64,000 nt of DNA from Lentzea albida. Its GTDB lineage: Bacteria; Actinomycetota; Actinomycetes; Mycobacteriales; Pseudonocardiaceae. The stretch covers positions 124,001 to 188,000 of the forward strand of contig NZ_FOFV01000017.1 in the NCBI RefSeq assembly GCF_900111005.1, given 5' to 3'. Shown piece by piece: positions 1 to 9,713 of this stretch (its first letter is position 1; each line of letters starts with the position of its first letter). The notes below the pieces were generated by a model, which saw nothing but the letters and a program-made list of their open reading frames with translations, made no database searches and was not told the DNA's origin. The position numbers were made by a program, and so were the translations under genes.

Positions 1-3000
1 GTGCAGCCCGCGGAAGACCGGGCCGTAGGCCAGACCGGTGGCGGCCAGGTCGTCGTAGACGCCGTCGAGCGCGACCTCCCGCGCCCCGGCGGGCGGCCAC
101 GACGTCGCGGACCACTGCTGCGGTGCCGACGGCTCCACGGCCAGTGCGCCGGAGGCGTGCAGGACCCACTCGTCGGAGCCCGGCAACCTGGAATGCACGC
201 TGATCGTGGACCTGCCACCGGGCTCGGCGGGGGTGGACCGCAGCTGCACCTGCACTGAGCCCGACTCTTCGAGCACCAGGGGTGCCTGAAGGGTCAGCTC
301 CTCGACCGCGGCGCAGCCGGCCTCCTCGGCGGCCCGCACCGCGAGGTCGAGCAGCACGGCCCCCGGTACGACGACGCGGCCGAACACGACGTGGTCGGCG
401 AGCCACGGGTGCGTCGCCAGGGACAACCGTCCGGTGAGCACGTGGCCGTCCCCGTCGGCCAGTGCGACGGTCGCGCCCAGCAGCGGGTGCTCGCCGGGTT
501 GCAGGCCCAGCGCGGCCGCGTCCCCGGCGGCCGTGCCCGGCAGCCAGAAGTGTTCGCGCTGGAAGGCGTACGTGGGCAGTGCGACCGTCGTCGCGGTCTC
601 CGGGAACACCGCTGGCCAGTCGACGCGCACACCGCGCACGAAGGCGTTGCCCAGCGCGCTGAGCGCCTCGGCCTCCTCGGGGCGGTCGCGGCGCAGCACC
701 GGCCGGACGAGCACGTCGGCCTCGTCGCTCAGGCAGTCCGCGGCCATGGCGGAGAGCACGCCGTCGGGGCCCAGTTCCAGGCACGTGGTGACGCCGGCCC
801 CTTCGATGACCCGCACGGCGTCGTGGAACCGCACGGCCTCGCTGACGTGCGCGACCCAGTAGTCCGGTGTGGACAGTTCCGCCGGGCTCACCAGGCGGCC
901 CGTGACGGTGGAGACGAACGGGACGGCCGGAGCGGAGAAGGTGAGGAAGTCGAGGAGCCGGCGGAACTCGTCCAGCACCGGCCGCATCAACGGCGAGTGG
1001 AAGGCGTGGCTCACGTTGAGGCGCTTCGCCTTGCCGCCCTGGGCCTGCCAGCGGTCGGCGATCGCCAGGACGACGTCGTCGGCGCCGGAGACCACGACCG
1101 AGCGCGGTCCGTTGACCGCCGCGATGCCGGCGACGTCCTCGTGCCCGCTCAGCAGCTCCCGCGCTTCCTCTTCGGTCGCGCGCAACGACACCATCGCGCC
1201 GCGCACCTCGAGTTCCTGCATCAGCCGCCCGCGGGCGGCCACCAGTGTCGCCGCGTCCTCCAGGGAGAACACGCCGGCCACGTGCGCCGCGGCGATCTCG
1301 CCGATGGAGTGCCCGCTGACGTAGTCGGGCCGCAGGCCCCACGACTCGAGCATGCGGTACAGCGCGACCTCGATCGCGAACAGCGCGGGCTGGGAGAAGG
1401 AGGTCTGGTCGACCAGGGCGGCGTCCTCGCTGCCCTCCTCGGCGAACAGCACGTCCAGCAACGGGACGTCCAGCTGGATGTCCAGGTAGCCGCAGGCGTC
1501 GTCCATCGCGCGGGCGAACACCTCGTTGCGCTGGTACAGCTCGAGTCCCATCGCGCGGCGCTGGGAACCCTGACCGGCGAACAGGAAGGCGAGGCCGCCG
1601 GTGCCCGCGACGCCCCGCAGTGCCGGGGTGGTCTCGCCGATCACGGCGTCGAGGCCCGCCAGGAGCTCGTCGCGGTCGCGGCCGACCACGGCGGCGCGGT
1701 GGGCGAGGGCGGCGCGGGTGGTGGCGAGGGACAGGCCGACGTCGGCGGGAGCGAGCGCGGGGTCGGCGGCGACGAAGGACTTCAGCCGTTCGGCCTGGGC
1801 GCGCAGGGCTTCCGGCGTCCTGCCCGACAGCACCCAGGGAACGGTGACGTCCCGGGTGTCGGCGGTCCGCTCGCCCTCCGCGGGCGGGGCTTCTTCGATG
1901 ATCACGTGGGCGTTGGTGCCGGAGATGCCGAAGGACGAGACGCCGGCGCGGCGCGGGCGGCCGGTCTCCGGCCACGGCCGCGCCTCGGTGAGCAGCGAGA
2001 CGGCACCGGCCGACCAGTCCACGTGCGGCGTGGGCCGGGTGAGGTGCAGCGAGCGCGGCAGCGTTCCGTGCCGCATCGCCATGACCATCTTGATCACGCC
2101 GGCGGCACCGGCGGCCGCCTGGGCGTGGCCGATGTTCGACTTGATCGACCCGACCCACAGCGGACTGTCTGCCTCGCGTTCCCGGCCGTACGTGGCGAGG
2201 ATCGCCTGCGCCTCGATCGGGTCTCCCAGGCGGGTGCCGGTGCCGTGGGCCTCGACGGCGTCGACGTCCGCGGCGACGAGCCGCCCGTTCGCGAGCGCCT
2301 GGTGGATCACGCGCTGCTGCGCCAGGCCGTTCGGCGCGGTCAGGCCGTTCGAGGCGCCGTCCTGGTTGATGGCCGACGAACGCACGACGGCGAGCACGGG
2401 GTGGCCGTTGCGCCTGGCGTCGGAAAGTCGTTCCAGGGCGAGGATTCCCGCGCCCTCGCCCCACCCGGTGCCGTCGGCCGACTCGTCGAAGGGCTTGCAG
2501 CGCCCGTCGGGGGCGAGGCCCCGCTGACGGGAGAAGGCGATGAAGTTGCCGGGGCTCGCCATGACCGCGACACCGCCGGCGAGCGCGAGGTCGCACTCAC
2601 CGGACCTCAGCGAGTGCGCGGCGAGGTGCAGCGCGACGAGCGAACCCGAGCAGGCGGTGTCCACGCTCAGGGCGGGACCCTCGAGGCCGAGGACGTAGGC
2701 GATGCGCCCGGAGACCACGCTCGGCGTGTTGCCGGTCAGCAGATGTCCTTCGAGGCCTTCGGGAGCGTCCGCCAGCCGGGGACCGTACTCCTGGGGCTCC
2801 ACGCCGATGAACACGCCGGAACGGCTGCCGCGCAACGAGGTGGGGTCCACGCCCGCGCGTTCCAGGGCCTCCCACGAGACCTCGAGCACCAGGCGCTGCT
2901 GGGGATCCATCGCGGTCGCCTCACGCGGGGAGATCCCGAAGAACTCGGCGTCGAACTCGCTCGCGGCGTCGAGGAAGCCGCCGTGCCGGCTGTAGGTCGT

Positions 3001-3540
3001 CCCCGCCTTGCCGGCGTCCGGGTCGTAGATCCCCTCGACGTCCCAGCCGCGGTCGGAGGGGAAACCCGCGACGGCGTCGACACCCTCGTCGACCAGGCGC
3101 CACAACGTCTCCGGCGAGTCGACCCGTCCCGGGAACCGGCAGCCGATGCCCACGATCGCCACGTCGTCGTCGTGCTCCACCAACGGGAACGCGGGCGCGG
3201 ACCCGAGCTGGTCGCCGTCCGCTCCCAGGCGCGCGGCCAGTGCCATCGGGCTCGGGTGGTCGTAGACGACGGTCACCGGCAGTTCGAGCCCGGTGGCCGC
3301 GACGAGGCGCGCGTGCAGCTCGACCGAGGCCAGCGAGTCGAACCCCAGGTCGAGGAACGACCGGGTGCCGCTGCCCACCGGCGGTGCGCCGGGCACCATG
3401 TCGGCGAGGACCTCCGCGGTCACCCGCAGGACGAGATCGCGCGATGCGTGTGCCGCCGCCCCCAGCTTTCCCGCGGGCAGCTCGTTTCCCCGGTCCGCCA
3501 CCTCGCCAGTGGCAGGACGGAGGTCATCGAACTCGCTCAA
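1..3540 (-). CDS. Type I polyketide synthase, first extension module (partial)
   Basis: Large modular PKS read on the minus strand; its 3' part lies beyond the left edge and 1180 codons are visible. Domain order: N-terminal ACP (GFDSLASVEL, phosphopantetheine Ser), KS (active-site VDTACSGS; EAHGTGT His motif), AT (GHSIGE; HAFH specificity motif, which in the family means malonyl-CoA) and the start of a DH (HVVFGRVVVPG). Starting with a bare ACP means the starter must be loaded by a separate enzyme, matching the discrete acyltransferase across the divergent promoter. The start chosen is TTG at 3540, preceded by GGGGAG with 7 nt spacing; another TTG 18 nt upstream is possible, and a TGA closes the frame just beyond. 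It carries out the first malonate extension after starter loading. Confidence 0.93.
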   Translation of the reverse strand, partial: MSEFDDLRPATGEVADRGNELPAGKLGAAAHASRDLVLRVTAEVLADMVPGAPPVGSGTRSFLDLGFDSLASVELHARLVAATGLELPVTVVYDHPSPMALAARLGADGDQLGSAPAFPLVEHDDDVAIVGIGCRFPGRVDSPETLWRLVDEGVDAVAGFPSDRGWDVEGIYDPDAGKAGTTYSRHGGFLDAASEFDAEFFGISPREATAMDPQQRLVLEVSWEALERAGVDPTSLRGSRSGVFIGVEPQEYGPRLADAPEGLEGHLLTGNTPSVVSGRIAYVLGLEGPALSVDTACSGSLVALHLAAHSLRSGECDLALAGGVAVMASPGNFIAFSRQRGLAPDGRCKPFDESADGTGWGEGAGILALERLSDARRNGHPVLAVVRSSAINQDGASNGLTAPNGLAQQRVIHQALANGRLVAADVDAVEAHGTGTRLGDPIEAQAILATYGREREADSPLWVGSIKSNIGHAQAAAGAAGVIKMVMAMRHGTLPRSLHLTRPTPHVDWSAGAVSLLTEARPWPETGRPRRAGVSSFGISGTNAHVIIEEAPPAEGERTADTRDVTVPWVLSGRTPEALRAQAERLKSFVAADPALAPADVGLSLATTRAALAHRAAVVGRDRDELLAGLDAVIGETTPALRGVAGTGGLAFLFAGQGSQRRAMGLELYQRNEVFARAMDDACGYLDIQLDVPLLDVLFAEEGSEDAALVDQTSFSQPALFAIEVALYRMLESWGLRPDYVSGHSIGEIAAAHVAGVFSLEDAATLVAARGRLMQELEVRGAMVSLRATEEEARELLSGHEDVAGIAAVNGPRSVVVSGADDVVLAIADRWQAQGGKAKRLNVSHAFHSPLMRPVLDEFRRLLDFLTFSAPAVPFVSTVTGRLVSPAELSTPDYWVAHVSEAVRFHDAVRVIEGAGVTTCLELGPDGVLSAMAADCLSDEADVLVRPVLRRDRPEEAEALSALGNAFVRGVRVDWPAVFPETATTVALPTYAFQREHFWLPGTAAGDAAALGLQPGEHPLLGATVALADGDGHVLTGRLSLATHPWLADHVVFGRVVVPGAVLLDLAVRAAEEAGCAAVEELTLQAPLVLEESGSVQVQLRSTPAEPGGRSTISVHSRLPGSDEWVLHASGALAVEPSAPQQWSATSWPPAGAREVALDGVYDDLAATGLAYGPVFRGLH

Positions 3541-3902
3541 GTGCGCACTCCCCAACTTCTCCGTGGGACATCAGTGATGGCGGAAACAACATCGCAATCC
3601 GATCCCGGCACATCGGGACGCAGAAGCACCACAAAGCAATCACACGCACGGGCACCTGCGGGATGCAAAGATTCCACTCACCGGCCACTGGACGAGAACC
3701 CCGGCAGCCCGGAGGATTCGAGGTTCCCGGGACTACCAACGAATTACTGGGCGATGACCGGCCTGCGGAACCGCTCCATTAACAGCCGGGTTCGCCCGCA
3801 CATAGGATCCACACCTATTTCTCCGAGAGTTGCGTGGCGCAGCTTCTCGCCGGTGCGGCGCAAGCCGGGAGCACCACCAACAGGCAAACAGGAGGCGTCG
3901 TC
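3541..3902. promoter_or_regulatory. Divergent promoter region, PKS / starter-loading genes
   Basis: About 360 bp without a credible gene separate the minus-strand PKS from the plus-strand acyltransferase. Base composition is locally less GC-rich around 3580-3660 and 3770-3830, as expected for promoters in such DNA. A good ribosome site (AGGAGG) precedes the acyltransferase ATG at 3903. I could not pick a reliable -35/-10 pair by eye. Confidence 0.55.
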
Positions 3903-4829
3903 ATGAGCCGCACGGCAGTCGTGTTTCCGGGAATGGGTCCGTCGAGTTTCGCCGACGTCGGCAGGTTCATGACGGTCAGCCCGTTCGCCCGGCGGAGGGT
4001 GGCGCAGGCGGACGCCGCGCTCGGCCACTCGCTGCTCGACGAGCTGCGGTCCGGTCCCGACGAGTACAACGCGGCCCACCAGATCGGTTTCCTGGTCAAC
4101 TCGGTCGCGATGGCCGACTGGATGGAGGCGTCGCTGGGCTTCCGCCCGGACGTCTGCGTCGGGTCCAGCTTCGGCGAGCGCGCCGCCGTCGCCTATTCGG
4201 GAGCCCTGCCGTTCGAGGAGGTCGTCGCACTGACCGCCGAACTGGCGCGGTGCGAGCTCGACTACTTCCAGCGGGAGCACCGGGACCTGGTCAGCCAGCT
4301 GGTCGTGCGCACGCCGCAGGAACGACTCGACGACGTCCTCGCCACCATGTCCGCGGACGGCGAGTGGTACGAGGTGTCCGGGTACTTCGACCCCGGCGTG
4401 CACCTGGTCACGATGCACGAGGAGCACCTCGCCGGGTTCAAGCGGAAGGTCGGCGACCGCGGCGGCTACTGCCTGACGACGATGCGCCCGGCCGCACACG
4501 CCGGCGTGCTGGCACCGTTGCGGGCCCGGCTGCGGGACGAGGTGTTCCCGAAGTTCTCCTTCTCCGCACCGGCGATCCCGATCGTCTCCGACCAGGACGG
4601 CTCGCTGATCAGCGACGGAGCCGAGGTCGGCGCGCTGCTCGAGGCGTCTACCGACAGCCCGGTGCACTGGGGTCACATCCGGGACCGGCTGGTGGACGAG
4701 GGCCTCACGAGGATCTGCGTGGCGGGCCCCGACTACCTCATCCACCGCCTGGGGCTCCTCAAGACCGACTTCGACGTCGTGACCGCAGGCCCCAAGGACG
4801 CGCTGAAGCCCCGCAGGCCCGCCAGGTAG
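3903..4829 (+). CDS. Discrete acyltransferase, probable starter-unit loader
   Basis: Protein of 308 aa with the malonyl-CoA:ACP acyltransferase fold. It begins VVFPGMG, has the nucleophile elbow GSSFGE (Ser; the usual His before it is replaced by Ser) and a late conserved His in PAAHAG. It is much shorter than a cis-AT with linkers and stands alone. In marginolactone and macrolactam pathways such proteins move an unusual acyl group from CoA or a carrier onto the loading ACP of the first PKS; the adjacent ACP-first PKS makes that role likely. The ATG at 3903 has AGGAGG about 7 nt upstream. The neighbouring monooxygenase and amidohydrolase would supply the acyl group. It is unlikely to be a trans-AT for extension because the PKS carries its own AT. 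Confidence 0.85.
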   Translation: MSRTAVVFPGMGPSSFADVGRFMTVSPFARRRVAQADAALGHSLLDELRSGPDEYNAAHQIGFLVNSVAMADWMEASLGFRPDVCVGSSFGERAAVAYSGALPFEEVVALTAELARCELDYFQREHRDLVSQLVVRTPQERLDDVLATMSADGEWYEVSGYFDPGVHLVTMHEEHLAGFKRKVGDRGGYCLTTMRPAAHAGVLAPLRARLRDEVFPKFSFSAPAIPIVSDQDGSLISDGAEVGALLEASTDSPVHWGHIRDRLVDEGLTRICVAGPDYLIHRLGLLKTDFDVVTAGPKDALKPRRPAR

Positions 4830-4975
4830 GCGTCGCGCCCGGCAGCGCCGCTCCGGCGCGCACATTTTTGCGCCGATTAAAACACAGTCGTATTAAATCG
4901 GCGCAGTGTCCGCACACCCTCGACCGAACTTCCGTCAAGCCACTGAGATCCGACGAATCATCGAGGTTTGAGCAA

Positions 4976-6640
4976 ATGGGATTCACGACGACAGTCACAG
5001 AGGACGACCCAGCACCGACCACCGGCTTCTCCCCGGACTTCCCCTTCGTCTACCAGGAATGGCTGGACCACCAGGCCGGGCTCGGTTCCGTGCCGGCGCA
5101 CCGCCTCGGCACCGAGGTCGCCGTCATCGGTGGCGGGATCTCGGGAATGGTCACCGCCTACGAACTCATGAAACTCGGCCTGCGACCGGTGGTGTACGAG
5201 ATCGAGCAACTCGGCGGGCGAATGCGCACCGTCGGTTTCGAGGGGCACCCGGAACCGCGGGCCGAGCTGGGATCGATGCGGTTCTCGCCGTCGGCCACGC
5301 TCTTCCACTACGTGAACAAGCTGGGTCTGAAAGCCGCGGCGTTCCCCAACCCGCTGGCGGAGGCGACTCCCAGCACCGTCGTCAACCTGCGGGGCGAGAC
5401 CCACTGGGCGCGCGGTCCCGAGGACCTGCCCCTGACGTTCCAGCAGGTCTCCGACGCGTGGTCGAAGGCGTTGCACGAGAAGGCCGACCTGCCGGTCATG
5501 ATGGGCGCGATGGAGCGCCGCGACATCCCCGTCATCAAGGCGTTGTGGAACCGCACGGTCCGCGAGCTGGAGAACCAGTCGTTCTACGGCTTCCTGGCCT
5601 CCACGACGGCGTTCTCCTCCTTCGAGCACCGGGAGATCTTCGGCCAGGTGGGCTTCGGGTGCGGTGGGTGGGACACCGACTTCACCAACTCCGTGCTCGA
5701 CGTCCTGCGGGTCGTCTACACCGAGGTCGGCGACAAGCAGTACCGCATCATCGGCGGCAGCCAGCAGATCCCGACCGGGCTGTGGCACCACGAACCGGAC
5801 GACCTCGTGCACTGGCCCGCCGGCACGTCGCTCGCGCGCCTGCACGACGGGCGGCCGCTGCCGGGGGTGAGCAGGATCGACCGCAGCGGCGACGGCTACC
5901 TGGTCGAGGACGTGTCCGGCGGTGTCCGCGAGTACCCGGCGGCCGTCTTCACGGCGCAGAGCTGGAACCTGTTGTCCCGCATCCGCTGCGATCCCGACCT
6001 GCTGCCGTCGGACCTGTGGACCGCCGTGGAGCGGACGCACTACATGGGCTCGTCGAAGCTCTTCGTGCTGACCGACCGCCCGTTCTGGCGCGACCGCGAC
6101 GAGAGGACCGGCCGCGAGCTCATGGGCATGACGCTGACCGACCGGTTGCCGCGCGGCGTCTACCTGTTCGACGACGGGCCCGGCGAGCCCGGCGTGATGT
6201 GCCTGTCGTACACGTGGAACGACGACTCGCTGAAGGTCGCGACCCTCACCGCGGAGGAGAGGCTGGAGGTGGTCCTCGCGTCACTGGCCCAGATCTACCC
6301 GGACGTCGACATCCGCTCGCACATCATCGCGCCGCCGGTCTCCGTCACCTGGGAGACCGAGCCGAACTTCATGGGCGCGTTCAAGTCGAGCCTCCCGGGG
6401 CAGTACCGGTACCAGCGCGCGTTGTTCACCAACTTCATGCAGGACGGGCTCGACGAGAAGCACAGGGGCTTCCTCATGGCGGGTGACGACATCTCGTGGC
6501 TGGGCGGTTTCGCGGAGAACGCCGTGGAGACGGCGCTGAACGCGGTCTGGGGCGTGGTGCACCACCTCGGCGGCTCCACCCACCCCGACAACCCCGGCCC
6601 CGGCGACCTCTTCGACGAACTGGCGCCGGTCGTCATCTGA
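4976..6640 (+). CDS. Flavin amino-acid 2-monooxygenase (arginine/lysine type)
   Basis: Protein of 554 aa of the amine-oxidase superfamily. The FAD-binding GxGxxG region reads VIGGGISGMVTAYEL at about residues 46-60, followed by a GGRMRT motif and, at the C-terminus, GDDISWLGGFAENAVETAL, the second FAD contact. Length and layout match tryptophan/lysine/arginine 2-monooxygenases, which oxidatively decarboxylate a free amino acid to an amide one carbon shorter. Beside an amidohydrolase, a discrete acyltransferase and a PKS it fits conversion of arginine to 4-guanidinobutyramide for a starter unit. Substrate (arginine, lysine, ornithine) cannot be read from sequence; an amino-acid oxidase that deaminates is the main alternative. 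The ATG at 4976 has only a weak ribosome site. Confidence 0.8.
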   Translation: MGFTTTVTEDDPAPTTGFSPDFPFVYQEWLDHQAGLGSVPAHRLGTEVAVIGGGISGMVTAYELMKLGLRPVVYEIEQLGGRMRTVGFEGHPEPRAELGSMRFSPSATLFHYVNKLGLKAAAFPNPLAEATPSTVVNLRGETHWARGPEDLPLTFQQVSDAWSKALHEKADLPVMMGAMERRDIPVIKALWNRTVRELENQSFYGFLASTTAFSSFEHREIFGQVGFGCGGWDTDFTNSVLDVLRVVYTEVGDKQYRIIGGSQQIPTGLWHHEPDDLVHWPAGTSLARLHDGRPLPGVSRIDRSGDGYLVEDVSGGVREYPAAVFTAQSWNLLSRIRCDPDLLPSDLWTAVERTHYMGSSKLFVLTDRPFWRDRDERTGRELMGMTLTDRLPRGVYLFDDGPGEPGVMCLSYTWNDDSLKVATLTAEERLEVVLASLAQIYPDVDIRSHIIAPPVSVTWETEPNFMGAFKSSLPGQYRYQRALFTNFMQDGLDEKHRGFLMAGDDISWLGGFAENAVETALNAVWGVVHHLGGSTHPDNPGPGDLFDELAPVVI

Positions 6641-6645
6641 GAGGC

Positions 6646-6685
6646 GTCCCAGGTCGTGGCCGCGGACCCGGCCAGGACCTGGGAC
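6646..6685. terminator. Bidirectional hairpin terminator
   Basis: A long inverted repeat starts six bases after the monooxygenase stop: GTCCCAGGTC pairs with GACCTGGGAC and an inner TGGCCG pairs with CGGCCA, giving about 16 bp of stem with one internal mismatch. It lies between the convergent monooxygenase and amidohydrolase genes and could serve both. Confidence 0.75.
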
Positions 6686-6689
6686 AGGC

Positions 6690-7472
6690 TCAGTACAGCT
6701 CCGGCCGCCGGTCGGTCAGGTACGGCGTCTCGGCGCGGACCTTCGGAATCAGCGACAGGTCGAGATCGGTGACCAGGAGTCCGTCCGAGGCCCCGGCGTC
6801 GATCCCGGTCACCCGGCCGTCCGGTCCCACCACCCTGGTGAGACCGCAGTACTCGAGATCGCGTTCCCGGCCGGTCCAGTTGGTGTAGGCGAGGAAGAGC
6901 TGGCTCTCAAAGGCGCGGGCCGGCACCAGCGTCTCGGCGACGAAGTGCCACGGCGACATCAGCGCGGTCGGCACCACCAGGAGTTCGGTGCCGCGCAGGG
7001 CGTGCGCGCGAACCAGTTCTGGGAACTCCACGTCGTAGCAGACGATCAACCCGACCGTCAGTCCGTCCACATCGGCCTGGACGACACCGGTCTCCCCGGC
7101 GCTGAAGCTCATCCGGTCGATGGCGCCGAACAGGTGCGTCTTGCGGTAGGAGGCGAGGCCCGTCCCGTCGGCGCCGACCACCCGCACCGAGTTGTAGACG
7201 CGCTCCCCCGCCAGTTCGGGCCAGCCGTGCACGATGGCGATGCCGGACTCGGCGGCGATGCGCGAGACCTCCTCGCACATCGGCCCGCTCTCCGGCTCGG
7301 CGAGCCGGCGCAGCCCCCGGCTGCCGATGTTGTACCCCGTCAGCGACATCTCCGGCGTGACCAGCAGCCGCGCGCCGGCCGCCGCGGCCTCTGCGGCGCG
7401 CACGCGCAGACGAGCGAGAGCGCCCGTCACGTCGGACGGGCGCGTCAAGGTCTGCCAACACGCAATTCTCAT
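6690..7472 (-). CDS. Nitrilase-superfamily amidohydrolase
   Basis: Protein of 260 aa with the complete carbon-nitrogen hydrolase triad: Glu41 (TPEMSL), Lys111 (YRKTHLFG) and Cys145 (IVCYDVEFPE). It should hydrolyse a linear amide in the cytoplasm. Next to the 2-monooxygenase the best guess is hydrolysis of the monooxygenase's amide product (for example 4-guanidinobutyramide) to the acid, before activation and loading on the PKS. The ATG at 7472 is preceded by GGAGG. Family members also act on N-carbamoyl compounds and omega-amides, so substrate is an inference from context. The gene converges on the monooxygenase across a shared hairpin. Confidence 0.85.
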   Translation of the reverse strand: MRIACWQTLTRPSDVTGALARLRVRAAEAAAAGARLLVTPEMSLTGYNIGSRGLRRLAEPESGPMCEEVSRIAAESGIAIVHGWPELAGERVYNSVRVVGADGTGLASYRKTHLFGAIDRMSFSAGETGVVQADVDGLTVGLIVCYDVEFPELVRAHALRGTELLVVPTALMSPWHFVAETLVPARAFESQLFLAYTNWTGRERDLEYCGLTRVVGPDGRVTGIDAGASDGLLVTDLDLSLIPKVRAETPYLTDRRPELY

Positions 7473-7510
7473 CGCGGGATTTCCTCCAGGACCGCACTCG
7501 GGATCGAAAC

Positions 7511-8110
7511 TCAGGCGACGTACGTCTCCCTGGCGCCCCTGCGCGGACGCGGCGGGCGGATCGTCGTCAGGAAGGGACCGAGGACGAACCAGGCCACGCC
7601 AGTACCCGTCATGACCGGCAGCGCGACCTTCCACAGCACCTCGGTCTGCGCGGGCGTGCTGACGAAGAAGACCAAGCCGCCCATGATGACGGCCGAGATC
7701 AGCCACGCGATCGCGAACCTGCCGAACTGCTTCCACTCGTACCGCACCTTGGCGCGCCCGTACTTCGGCGGGCGGACGGGCGGCGGACCACCCGCGAAGC
7801 GGTGCTGGAAGCGCTGGTCGGCCCACCGCATCATGCTGTGCCCGAACCCGAGGGTGAGACCGAGGTAGATGGCCGCCGCCGCGTGCGGCCACGTCGCCTC
7901 ACCACCGGTGCGCAGGTCGAACACCGTGACGACGAGCAGCACGACGTCCACGAGGGGCGTGCACAGGAGCAGGACACCGCCCACTTTGGGACTCCGCAGC
8001 GGATAGCGTGCGACGAGCCCGGCGAGCAGGAAGAACCAGAACCCGATCTCGCAGCCGATGATCAGGGCGAGAATGAGGTTCTCGCGGAGTTGGTCGAAGA
8101 TCTCCGTCAT
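7511..8110 (-). CDS. Integral membrane protein, unknown function
   Basis: Protein of 199 aa with about five hydrophobic segments (roughly residues 12-32, 42-62, 80-95, 130-150, 160-180) separated by a basic, proline-rich cytoplasmic loop around 105-125. I do not recognise the family beyond a common actinobacterial membrane protein. It sits 38 bp upstream of the amidohydrolase on the same strand, so co-transcription is possible, but nothing ties it to polyketide synthesis. There is no clear ribosome site before the ATG at 8110. Confidence 0.75.
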   Translation of the reverse strand: MTEIFDQLRENLILALIIGCEIGFWFFLLAGLVARYPLRSPKVGGVLLLCTPLVDVVLLVVTVFDLRTGGEATWPHAAAAIYLGLTLGFGHSMMRWADQRFQHRFAGGPPPVRPPKYGRAKVRYEWKQFGRFAIAWLISAVIMGGLVFFVSTPAQTEVLWKVALPVMTGTGVAWFVLGPFLTTIRPPRPRRGARETYVA

Positions 8111-8174
8111 GCCGGGAGCGTGACATCGCGATCTATTGTTCCTCTATCGCTCGTCGCCGCACCACCGCGGCGGC

Positions 8175-9140
8175 TCACTCGACCACCACCACGGCCTTGC
8201 CGCAGATCAGGTTCGCCTCCATGTCGCGGTGGGCCCGCGCGATGTCGGCGATGCGGTAGACGCGCCCGACGGGCACGTCGAGACGCCCCGCCTCGACCTC
8301 GTCGATCATCCTCTGCAGCACCTGCGGACCGGGCTTGCGGTCCCCGTGGCAGAGGACGAGGCGACCATCTCGCGACACCGCTGGACCTGCGTGCGACGAA
8401 CCCGTTTCATCGCCGAGCGAGCCGGTGAGACACACCGTTCCCGTTTCGCTGGTTGCGCGCAGGGTGTCGGCCAGCGTGGACCAGCCCACCAGCTCGACCG
8501 CGCCGTCCACCCCGTCCGGGAACAGAGCGCGCACCTGCGGCTCCACGAAGCCGTCGTCGATCACCACGTGGTCCACGCCGTGCAGGCGCAGCAGATCGAC
8601 TTTCTCGGGATCACGCGTGGTGGCGAGCACGGTCGCACCGAGGTTCTTCGCGAGCAGGATCGCGGCCAGTCCCACCGAAGACGTGCCGCCACGCACGAGC
8701 ACGGTCTGCCCACGCCGCAGATCGACAGCGACGACAAGTGATTCGTAGGCGGTCTGGAACATCGTGGGCATGGCACCGAGCACGGCCCAGTTGAGCTTCG
8801 ACCTGAACGGGCAGATGCCTGCCATCGGAACGCACGCGTACTCCGCGTAGCCGCCGTCGAGCTGCCGTCCCATGCCCGTGAGCACGGCCGCGACCTGCTG
8901 CCCCCGCGCGAACCGGCCGGAGCGGTCGAGGTCGACCTCCCCCACCGCCTCCGCGCCCAGGACGCGCGGCAGGCTCACCGCGTGTCCGGGAAACCCGCGC
9001 CGGGACAACAGATCCGACCGGTTCAGCCCGAACGCGCGAACGCGGACCCGCACCCACCCGGCCGGCGGATCGGGCACGGGGAGGTCGCGCACCACCAGGT
9101 TCTCCGGCGGTCCCGGAGCCTCGAGCACGGCGGCCCGCAT
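8175..9140 (-). CDS. Zinc-independent MDR oxidoreductase (quinone oxidoreductase-like)
   Basis: Protein of 321 aa of the medium-chain dehydrogenase family. It has the N-terminal GroES-like half (FGLNRSDLLSRRG, LGAEAVGEV) and a Rossmann NADPH site (LVRGGTSSVGLAAILLAKNLG). It lacks the cysteine cluster and catalytic zinc ligands of classical alcohol dehydrogenases, as is normal for quinone oxidoreductases. It probably reduces a quinone or enone using NADPH. The start at 9140 is the first Met before the conserved N-terminus (MRAAVLEAPG), although its ribosome site is weak. Substrate unknown. Confidence 0.85.
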   Translation of the reverse strand: MRAAVLEAPGPPENLVVRDLPVPDPPAGWVRVRVRAFGLNRSDLLSRRGFPGHAVSLPRVLGAEAVGEVDLDRSGRFARGQQVAAVLTGMGRQLDGGYAEYACVPMAGICPFRSKLNWAVLGAMPTMFQTAYESLVVAVDLRRGQTVLVRGGTSSVGLAAILLAKNLGATVLATTRDPEKVDLLRLHGVDHVVIDDGFVEPQVRALFPDGVDGAVELVGWSTLADTLRATSETGTVCLTGSLGDETGSSHAGPAVSRDGRLVLCHGDRKPGPQVLQRMIDEVEAGRLDVPVGRVYRIADIARAHRDMEANLICGKAVVVVE

Positions 9141-9288
9141 CGTCCCGATCACCAACAAGCTCCACTCCAGACGAGGACTGGCCAGGTATGACGTTCCAGT
9201 CCGGCAACGGCTTCGGCCGGCGCCGGAGGACCCCCGCGAGGGAGTCCGCTGCGGTGATCGACTCCCTCGCGCACCGACAGGGCCACCT

Positions 9289-9345
9289 CTAGTCGTAGCC
9301 GCGGACGTGCCCGTCCTCGTCGGCGAGAATGTCATACCTGTCCAT
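9289..9345 (-). CDS. Candidate 18-residue peptide
   Basis: A very short frame, MDRYDILADEDGHVRGYD, follows a strong ribosome site (ACAGGAGG, 5 nt before the ATG at 9345). It is acidic, without Cys or a signal peptide. The Shine-Dalgarno quality is the only real support. A second start codon lies three codons downstream (Tyr-Asp region overlaps ATG out of frame). An overlapping plus-strand frame at 9188-9292 has no such site. Function unknown; it may be a leader peptide or a chance frame. Confidence 0.35.
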   Translation of the reverse strand: MDRYDILADEDGHVRGYD

Positions 9346-9713
9346 ACGAACCTCCTGTCAACGACATCCACAACGGACAACCGGGGGACGGCGCAGCCCG
9401 CCGGGGACGAGGCAGGTCCAGGACCGCGACGCTCCCCCGGCGAGTTCATCGCGCAAGTCCACCCTCCCCCGCCATCGCCGCGCTATCGAACGGCCATCGG
9501 CGTCGACGAGCCGGACGTCGGTCACTCACGGCGACTGCGCGCACGAGCACGTGCCGTTCGGTGGCGTCACCGCCGTTGTCCACAATGGACGCGCTGCCGC
9601 GGGGTACCGCCACCTCGCCCAGCGACAGGCCCTGCGGGAAGAGGACTTCGGTCCCGGCCCACAGCCGTCTTCCCGCCCTGCTCCGAACGGACGCGACCCA
9701 GCATCGTCGACGC
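9346..9713. other. Gap without recognisable gene
   Basis: About 370 bp between the short peptide and the universal stress protein. Frames here lack recognisable domains or ribosome sites. It presumably holds promoters for the flanking divergent genes; I see no repeat or hairpin of note. Confidence 0.4.
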